Of a stretch of DNA of 64,000 bases, positions 56,208 through 64,000 are shown one piece after another. Within the stretch, counting starts at the first letter, position 1; each line of letters starts with the position of its first letter. The position numbers were made by a program, and so were the translations under genes. The notes beneath the pieces were generated by a model. That model was not told where the DNA came from. It searched no databases and saw nothing but the letters and a program-made list of their open reading frames with translations. The stretch lies in assembly GCA_036186865.1 (NCBI GenBank), contig AP025062.1, positions 30,246,637 to 30,310,636 of the forward strand, given 5' to 3'. This stretch comes from Eustoma russellianum (lineage: Eukaryota; Streptophyta; Magnoliopsida; Gentianales; Gentianaceae).

Positions 56208-57776
56208 ATGGGTCCCCAACAGAAAGATAATGCATCATCCCCGTCCCCATCTACTCCTGTTCCATCCCCAGTCCCTGTTACCCTAGAGAATATACAGCAA
56301 ACACTCACTTTCCTTGTTAATCAATTTGGTTTAATGAGAAGTGACATAGAGGATAACAAACAAAGGATAAACAACGTAGAAAAGCCAACCTCAGATCAAA
56401 AGGAACCTAGTATACCTTTTCAAGAAGGCACCTCTTATGCTAATGAGTCTTATGTTCAACCTAGAAGAGTCACATCACATAGAGGTAGAAGTCGAGGTCG
56501 AGGTAGTAATGGTGGTCGTAGGAACATTTCTTTTGAGGAGAGATTTGATTATCTCCCTGAGTACAATGAAGAACCCTATCCGGAAGAACGGTATGATGAA
56601 CGTCAGCCTGATAGAAATGAACCTCTTGAGGAAGAGTTCATTACTACTAAACTGACGATACCCTCCTTCCAAGGGAAAAGTGATCCTGAAGCTTATCTGC
56701 AATGGGAAACAAAAGTAGATCATATGTATTCTTGCACTAACTATTCTGAATTGGCCAAAGTGCGGTATGCAACTTTTGAATTTGTAGATTATGCTTTACT
56801 TTGGTGGGAACAATTGAAGAACACCAGGAGAAGAACAAGACAACCTCCTGTTGTCACTTGGTCCGAGCTGAAACAAGAGATGAGGAAGAGATTCATATCT
56901 CCTTCCTATGAAAGAAGCGTTTTCCAGAAATTGCAACAACTTTCTCAAGGTAATAGATTTGTCGATGAATTTTATAAAGAGTTAGAACATTTGCTTACCA
57001 GGGCTAACATAGAAGAAGCTGAGGAAGCCACAATGGCTAGATTTCTAGCTGGCTTGAACAAAGAGATTGCATTCAAGGTGGAACTCACACCTTACTCTGA
57101 TCTGACTTCTATGGTTCACATTGCTGAGAAAGTGGAGAGACAATTGAAGGTAAAAACTTCCAACCCTTCTTTTCGGACTAATCCTTTGAGTTTTCCTAGA
57201 ACACAGCCCAGGACGCCATTCCGTCCACAACAAGGTCAAGGCCGTGGATTCCAAGGAAAATCAACCCAGAACATCCAAAATCGTCCAAAGTTTCCAATCC
57301 CTGATAAAGGCAAAGCCAAGGTGGAAGGTACGCCTAATGTTAAGACTCGTGATATTCAATGTTTTAAATGCTTAGGAAAAGGTCATTTTGCTAATCAATG
57401 TCCCAACCCTAAACGCATCATGTTTATTGAAGAGTCTAATGAGTATTATTCTGAGGAAGAATTGGGAGAGAGTGAAGAAAAACAAGAAATTGAGCAAACA
57501 TGTGAGGAAGAAGAAGAGATTAGTGAAGAGACTAATGAGTGTGAAACAAAAGAGTTCTTAGTTGTCCGTCGAGCCCTAAGTGCCCAAATTAAAACTGAAG
57601 AACCTGACATACAAAGAGAGAACATATTCCACATTCACTGTATGGTTAAAAAGAAAGTCTGCACTTTAATCATTGACTCCGGTTCATGTACCAATGTGGC
57701 AAGTTTTGAACTTGTTAGGAAACTTGAGTTACCTTTATTGAATCACCCCCATCCTTATAGACTTACGTGGCTTAAT
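56208..57776 (+). pseudogene. gag: G3 gag-protease, cut by copia D
   Basis: The ATG at 56208 opens MGPQQKDNASS. An N-terminal helix (about 28-65) and an Arg/Gly-rich patch (about 90-108) are followed by the capsid-like domain (about 145-330: IPSFQGKSDPEAYLQWE, FVDEFYKELEHLL, MARFLAGLNKEI), the zinc knuckle CFKCLGKGHFANQC (385-398), a Glu-rich stretch (408-450) and the retropepsin DSGSCTNVAS motif (490). The gene is intact up to TWLN at residue 523. From 57777 the reading continues 21 codons into the copia D LTR and stops at 57842, giving a chimeric end. The rest of protease and pol lies beyond D/E outside the window. Confidence 0.92.
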
Positions 57777-60519
57777 TGTTGGACCTGTATAGCACCACTA
57801 GAGGGGGGGGTGAATAGTGGATTAGCGGAAATTACACTATAATTACCTTCAAAAACTTGTTTGAAGACCCCTTTGCCTCTTTAACCTCAGGTTCTGAAAA
57901 TTCCAGAAACAGTTCACTACTTTGAACGTTTTGGTTGAACCACTTATACACCTGTGCAAGCTCTCAAACTTGGCAGAGATCAAGTTTAGAATGTTTATAA
58001 TATGTCATAAAAAATTCAGCCAATTCCAAGCAAGTTAGCACGTTCAAATAAGCAAGAGAAGTAAAGTGTGCAATTCTGGCAGTTTCAGGCAGAATGTTAG
58101 CTTAACTTCAAACAACAATATCTCAAAATCTACCCGTGCTATTTTGATGAATCTTATGTCAAATTAAACCTCAAGATGTCTAGTTTAATTTGATATAAGG
58201 CTCACTTCAAGATTCGCAGGATAACCTATTCAAATTGAACAAGTTTTGCACACTGGTCAGAATTGTTCACAGAATGTAGCAACAATTTTGTGAAGACGAT
58301 TTGAATAGGCTAGACTCCTTAGAATTTAGTGATTCTTGCGGCTAATGAAAGCTAACACATTGAAGTATAATATATCCAAAATTCATGCAATTCTAAGACT
58401 GTTTGCTTGTTCAATTATGCGTGCCAAGTTAGTGTAATTCTCAGGCAGAAAACAGTAAGTGCAGGAAATAAGTAAAGAACACAAGGAATTATCCTGGTTC
58501 GGTCAATGTGACCTACTCCAGTCCCAAGAGACACCTTCTCTTGGATTTCACTAAACACCAAACACCAAAGTCACCTTACAAAGCCAAAGGAAGAAGCTTT
58601 TCACCAACTTCTTCAAGTGGCTGCACCAAAACTGAAAATCAGCACTAGTTTGTTTCACCTTTGCACCTTTGCACCTTTTGCTCACCTCTAAGGAGTAAGC
58701 TTTATACACCAGCTTCTCCCTTACAATATGTCGTTTGAAAGGTGTTGAAATGACAAGAAATGAAGAACTATACAATCATAAAGCTTGCTACAAATGTGTT
58801 CTTCAATAGAGAAGAGAAGAAGAAAAGAATGGAGACAAAGAGCTAATTGTCTTGCTTGCTTTCTTTGTTGCTTTCGTTGGATGCATTTACTCTTCACCTT
58901 TGGAGCTATTTATAGCCAAGAGGACAGCCTAAAGGCTCCTCAAAGAGACGTTGGAATGGTTGAGAAGAATGAGAGATTTCAGCACTTTTCTAGCTTTCAA
59001 ATTCAGCATTTGACTTTCAAGATAAAGTTGATCTTTTGATGCTTTGAAATGGTCTTCCAATCTGAACTTTTTATCCCTCATCTCATCCTATTATAGCCGT
59101 TGGAATGAGGTGAAAATAACTCCATTTGAACGTTTAAAAAGATAGCTCCAATCAGCAATTTCCATGTGTAAATAACTTGCCATGTATGCAGCTGAATTGG
59201 CATGTATTTTGAACAACTTTGGCTCCTCATTTTGAATGTCAAATAGACGTTGGAATGCCTAGAATCAAGGCATTGGAGAATAGTTCAAAGATAGATAGAA
59301 ATCACCCAAGCCTTTGAGTTTGAATTGGTCTCCAACCTTTGAATCATATAGCCGTTGCATCTTTCCAACTTTGAATACATATAGCCGTTTGTATTGAGAG
59401 ATCTTTGCTCCACATTTTAACCAAAATAGCCGTTTGAATCAGCTCCAAAATATAGAAGAATAATCACTTAAAATCAGCACCAAAATAGGATTTGTTTCAA
59501 CTTGCCTTGACTTGTTCAAAAGCTGAACATTTGTGCGCCAATATCCATCCATATCCGTGTGCACACATATAATATATAGTCATTTATGTCTTCAACATGT
59601 AGCATAGAATACCATATGAAGAATGCCAAGAATTCCAAGAAAACCATAGATGTGATAACCATAAGAATTCCATTTGAGATACCATGCTGCCCATTTCCAT
59701 AAATATAGGGCATGTACTATATGTGACATAAACACATATAAACATCATATAAACAATATATAACACGTTAGAAGATCCATTGGCAAGTGAAGAGACCAGA
59801 ATACCCCTTAGCACAAAAATAGGAATTTTGTCCTAGGATGAACCTAGACATGGTGCTGCTCCAGATTCATTTTTGCCATGATGTGACATGACTTATAAAT
59901 GTGTCATATGATCATATAAATCAGTTGGAAGAAGACCAAATAAGAATGAGAAGTCCAAATGGTGAAATTACCAAGATAGCCCTTATAAAGATCAATAAAC
60001 TTCACCACCGTGTCAAGTCAGTTTTTTATCCGTATCAAGCATGCTTTTCCTCAGCCAATTAGATTCTAAATTGAATAAGGATCATGTGGGCTTTTGAATC
60101 ACTCAATTTGGAGTTCATTTGCCCAAGATATGAACCAAAACCTGCAATAGGATACTAAACCGAGCAATTTGCCTTATATTGTAAGTCATGTGACTTCAAG
60201 GCTTGGTTAGATCATATAATTAACATGTATTGGCATATATATCATCTAAGATCAGTTTGAACATGTCTTGATTTAGACATGTGATTGAATTGGCCAAGTT
60301 CAATCTCATGATCTTAATCAAACTTGTTCAATCTTGATTCATTCAATCAATTTCACATTTAGCTCATAAATTCAATCTCATAAATTCAATCTCATGCACA
60401 CATATACTTTAAACGTTATACACACATACATGCTCACATATGCATTTTGCAATATACCACAACAATCTACATGCTCACATATGCATTTTGCAATCATTCA
60501 AACATGATATATCACAACA
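57777..60519 (-). repeat. 3' LTR of copia D (2743 bp)
   Basis: On the minus strand it starts TGTTGTGATATATC and ends GGTCCAACA. It has the TATA box at 58906-58915 and four AACGGCTA sites (59094, 59349, 59382, 59427 in plus coordinates, as TAGCCGTT). It is intermediate between the A and B LTRs: it keeps the long U3 block absent from B but has single copies of the tandem repeats. Confidence 0.93.
59094..59434 (-). promoter_or_regulatory. Cluster of four MSA-core sites in U3 of copia D
   Basis: TAGCCGTT (AACGGCTA on the coding strand) at 59094, 59349, 59382 and 59427. The first extends to TCCAACGGCTA, a full match to the mitosis-specific activator consensus. All point in the direction of transcription, upstream of the TATA box at 58906-58915. 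Confidence 0.5.
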
Positions 60520-60771
60520 ATCTCCCCCTTTTGATGATTTGCAAAATTACCCCACATATGTGTATATTAAGCATCTAAATCAAGTATAAGCTTCTCTTTA
60601 AATCAAGTTAAGCTGCTCCCCCTTAATGTGTTATCTCCCCCTTATGATATACATATATCTCTCCCTTTTAATGTGTTATCTCCCCCTTAACATGATATAC
60701 ATATGTCTCTCCCCCTTAATTTTGTAAATTATGCAAAAGACTGAATGGATTCAGCAATACCTAGAAAGTAG
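60520..60771 (-). other. 3' untranslated region and polypurine tracts of copia D
   Basis: Complementary CTCCCCCTT tracts lie at 60520-60532 (next to the LTR), about 60616-60624, 60634-60644, 60681-60689 and 60708-60718. There is no gene. Confidence 0.8.
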
Positions 60772-62124
60772 TTAGTTGTAAGCAATTAATCCAAGTCTTG
60801 CACGTAAATTCTCAAAGATAGCTTGATTAAGGGGTTTAGTGAATATGTCAGCTACTTGTTGATTAGTTCTAACATGTTCAATGTGTATATGTCCAAGATT
60901 AACATGATCACGGAGAAAATGATAACGTACTTCTATATGCTTTGCCTTAGAGTGTAGTACAGGGTTTTTAGACAAATTTATAGCACTTGTACTATCACAA
61001 TAGATGGGGATATTATTTACTTGTATTTCAAAGTCTGAAAGTTGTTGTTTAATCCATAATAGTTGAGTACAACATAGACTTAAAGCCATATATTCTGCTT
61101 CAGTAGTAGAAAGTGCAACACTAGATTGTTTCTTTGAAAACCAAGATATTAGTGAGTTGCCTAGGAATTGACATGTTCCACTAGTGCTCTTTCTATCTAC
61201 TCTACATCCACCATAATCTGCATCTGAATATGCATGTAGACTTAGACTAGATTGTCTATCATACCATAAGCCTAATGTTGGTGTATGTTGAAGATATCTA
61301 AATATTCTTTTTACAGCTTTAAAGTGTGACATCTTAGGCATACTTTGAAATCTTGCACACATACATACTGCAAACATAATATCAGGTCTACTAGCAGTTA
61401 GATATAGCAATGAACCAATCATAGACCTATATAGTTTTTCATCAAATGCAACACCATTTTCATCTTTGTCTAATTTTGTTGAAGTACACATTGGTGTTGG
61501 AGATGGTTTCAAGTTTTCAAAGTTGAATTTCTTTACCATATCTCTTATGTATTTGGCTTGATTGATATGTATACCACTTGATGTTTGTTTTATTTGCAAG
61601 CCTAAGAAATAGTTTAATTCACCAACCATAGACATTTCAAACTCAGACTTCATACAATCTTCAAAGTCTTTTACTAAGTTAGGATTAGTTGAACCAAAGA
61701 TTATGTCATCTACATATATTTGTATTACAAGCAAATCTTTGTCTTTCTTTTTCAAGAATAAGGTACTATCTATGGTTCCTCTTTGAAAGTTGTTACTTAG
61801 TAAAAAGTTGGCAAATCTTTCATACCATGCACGGGGGGCTTGTTTCAAACCATATAAGGCTTTCTTAAGTTTATATACATGATTAGGGTTCTTTGGATCT
61901 TCAAAGCCTGGTGGTTGTTTAACAAAAACTTCTTCTTGGATATAGCCATTTAAGAATGCACTCTTAACATCCATTTGGAATAATTTGATGTTATTATAAC
62001 ATGCAAAAGCTAATAAGAGGCGTATGGATTCTAATCTTGCTACGGGGGCAAATGTTTCATCGTAATCAATACCCTCTTCTTGATTATATCCTTGAGCTAC
62101 AAGTCTTGCTTTATTTCTTACTAC
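60772..62124 (-). pseudogene. pol: Copia D pol fragment (RT and RNase H)
   Basis: It reads from RNKARLVAQGYNQEEG at 62124 leftward to LIAYN-stop at 60772, about 450 codons without a break. The reverse transcriptase YVDD is at 61705-61716, with MDVKSAFLNG at the first ATG (61974). RNase H has SDADYGGC and STTEAEYMAL. It is nearly identical to the B protein. The upstream part of pol was separated by the insertion of copia E at 62125. Confidence 0.93.
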
Positions 62125-63349
62125 TGTTGTGATATATTATGTTTGAGTGATTGCAAAATGTATATGTGAGCATATGTGTAATTGTTGTGCAAAATGTATA
62201 TGTGTGCATATGTGTAATTGTTGTGCAAAATGTATATGTGTGCATATGTGTAATTGTTATGATGATTGCAAATAGATATATCATGTTTGAATGATTGGAA
62301 GATGCATATGTGAGCATGTATGTGTAACGTTTAAATGTGAAATTGTTTTGGCAAGGCATGAACTTATGAACTTATGAGCTAAATGTGAAATTGCTTGAAT
62401 GAATCAAGATTGAACAAGTTTGATTAAGATCATGAGATTGAACTTGGCCAATTCAATCACATATCTTAATCAAGACATGTTCAAACTGATCTTAGATTAT
62501 ATATGCCAATACATGTTGTTCAAACTGATCTTAGAAGATATATATGCCAATACATGTTGATAATATGATCTAACCAAGCCTTGAAGTCACATGACTTACA
62601 ATATAAGGCAAATTGTTCGGTTTAGTATCCTATTGCAGGTTTTGGTTCATATCTTGGGCAAATGAACTCCAAATTGAGTCATTCAAAAGCCCACATGATC
62701 CTTATTCAATTTAGAATCTAATTGGCTGAGGAAAGGCATGCTTGGCACGGGTTAAAACTGAATTGACCCGGTGGGAAGCTTATTGACCTATATAAGGGCT
62801 ATTTTGGTAATTTCACCATTTGGACTTCTCATTCTTATTTGGTCTTCTTCCAACTGATTTATATGATCATATGACACATTTATAAGTCATGTCACATCAT
62901 GGCAAAAATGAATCTGGAGCAGCACCATGTCTAGGTTCATCCTAGGACAAAATTCCTATTTTTGTGCTGAGGGGTATTCTGGTCTTTTCACTTGCCAATG
63001 GATCTTCCAACATGTTATATATTGCTTATATGATGTTTATATGTGTTTATGTCACATATGGTACGTGCCCTATTTTTATGGAAACGGGCAGCATGGTATC
63101 TCAATTGGAATTCTTATGTTATGGTTATCACATCTATGGTTTTCTTGGAATTCTTGGTATTCTTCATATGGTTTTCTATGCTACATGTTGAAGACATAAA
63201 TGACTATATATTATATGTTTACACACGGATGTTGGCGCATATATCATGTTCAAATTTTCAGATTTTGAACAAGACAAGGCAAGTTGAATTACATCCTATT
63301 TTGGTGCTGATTTTAAGTGATTATTCTTCTATATTTTGGAGCTGATTCA

Positions 63350-63852
63350 AACGGCTATTTTGGTTAAAATGTGGAGCAAAGATCTCTCAATACAAACGGC
63401 TATATGTATTCAAAGTTGGAGCAAAAATCTCTCAACCAAGGAAGATAGCAAACGGCTATATATGATTCAAATGGTGAAGACTTATTCTCAAACAAACTTG
63501 GCTGATTTCTAACTATATTTGAACTATTCTTCAATGCCTATCTTCAAGGGCTTTCCAACGTCTATTTGACATTCAAAATGAGGAGCCAAAGTTGTTCAAA
63601 ATACATGCCAATTCAGCTGCATACATGGCAAGTTATTTACACATGGATATTGCTGATTGGAGCTGCCTTTTAAACATTCAAATGGAGCCATTGTCTATCT
63701 CATTCCAACGGCTATAATGGGATAAAAGTTCAGGTTGGAAGACTATTTCAAAGCATTCAAAAATTCAGATTTATCTTGAAAGTCAAATGATGAATTTTGG
63801 TAGCTAAAAAGGTGCTGAATTTTCTCCCATTCTCATCCATTCCAAACGGCTA
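63350..63852 (+). promoter_or_regulatory. Cluster of five MSA-core sites in U3 of copia E
   Basis: AACGGCTA at 63350, 63395, 63451, 63707 and 63845. The fourth is inside TCCAACGGCTA (63704-63714). The last ends 31 bases before the TATA box, the same spacing as in copia B. Confidence 0.5.
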
Positions 63853-63882
63853 CTTTAAGGAGCCTTTAGGCTGTCCTCTTGG

Positions 63883-63892
63883 CTATAAATAG
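63883..63892 (+). promoter_or_regulatory. TATA box of copia E LTR
   Basis: CTATAAATAG, then CTCCAAAG, in the context shared by all copia LTRs in the window. Confidence 0.75.
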
Positions 63893-64000
63893 CTCCAAAG
63901 ATGAAGAGTAAAGGTGCATCCAACGAAAAAGAGCAAGAAAGCAAGCAAGACAATTAGCTCTTTGTCTCCATTCTTTTCTTCTTCTCTTCTCTATTGAAGA

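Larger units (their letters stand above)
53017..57776 (+). mobile_element. Ty3/gypsy element G3, 5' part
   Basis: LTR (53017-54222), primer site (54225), a 1.97-kb leader and gag up to 57776, where copia D interrupts it. It inserted into the G4 LTR; the probable target duplication is CAAAT (53012-53016), with its partner outside the window. It is related to G1/G2 but distinct: gag is about half identical and the LTR differs outside the pol tail. Confidence 0.88.
57777..62124 (-). mobile_element. Ty1/copia element D, 3' half
   Basis: This minus-strand element of the A/B family lies inside G3 gag. The 3' LTR is 57777-60519, the purine tract is at 60520-60532, and pol runs to 62124, where copia E interrupts it. 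The left duplication candidate is TTAAT (57772-57776). The 5' half and 5' LTR must lie beyond E outside the window. Confidence 0.93.
62125..64000 (+). repeat. Copia E LTR, first 1876 bp
   Basis: It starts TGTTGTGATATA in plus orientation inside copia D reverse transcriptase. The five bases before it, ACTAC, are the probable target duplication. It has three units of the 36-bp repeat (about 62150-62260), two of the 39-bp repeat, the CTATATAAGG box near 62788, five AACGGCTA sites and the TATA box at 63883-63892. It is cut by the window edge before U5, so whether a full element or a solo LTR follows is unknown. Confidence 0.92.

Overview
The window is plant nuclear repeat DNA with no recognisable host gene. 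All coding potential belongs to LTR retrotransposons: Ty1/copia elements of the SIRE/Maximus type (long LTRs, AAGGGGGAGA purine tracts, YVDD reverse transcriptase) and Ty3/gypsy chromovirus-type elements (gag with CCHC knuckle and protease, YFDD reverse transcriptase, initiator-Met-tRNA primer site). About 7 kb is a tandem satellite with a monomer of about 146 bp. This combination suggests a seed plant with a large genome and a pericentromeric or centromeric location; the species cannot be named from the sequence.

Left part (1-33889). The oldest layer is a decayed plus-strand gypsy element, G0. Its pol is split into 4875-4993, 20475-20646 and 30358-32726, and its 3' LTR starts at 32727. It was broken by G1 (minus-strand gypsy, 1-4874, running off the left edge), by S1 (a solo LTR, 4994-8137 plus 20079-20474) and by copia B (20647-30352). 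S1 was itself split by copia A (8138-20073). Copia A and B are complete from LTR to LTR with perfect 5-bp target duplications (CAAGC, GTCCC).

Middle (33890-49886). The satellite array is interrupted by G2, a minus-strand gypsy element (35786-44712, duplication CTTGG). Its left end is abnormal: the left LTR is followed by a 316-bp copy of the right-hand flank, fused into a truncated pol. The satellite monomers are ordered in a higher-order repeat of about 3.0-3.15 kb that contains an inverted block.

Right part (49887-64000). This is a five-level nest: a 5'-truncated copia C, cut by gypsy LTR G4 (52008), cut by gypsy G3 (53017), whose gag is cut by minus-strand copia D (57777), whose reverse transcriptase is cut by copia E (62125 to the edge).

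Three observations go beyond ordinary nesting. First, the U3 of every copia A/B/D/E LTR carries four to six AACGGYYA sites, the core of the plant mitosis-specific activator (MSA) element, upstream of a conserved TATA box. Second, the polymerase C-terminus of every gypsy family here is encoded inside the LTR and shares a GPMTR...WV..I tail. Third, the nucleosome-length satellite shows higher-order organisation. None of the elements is fully intact, but copia B has an open pol and copia A retains nearly all of gag.
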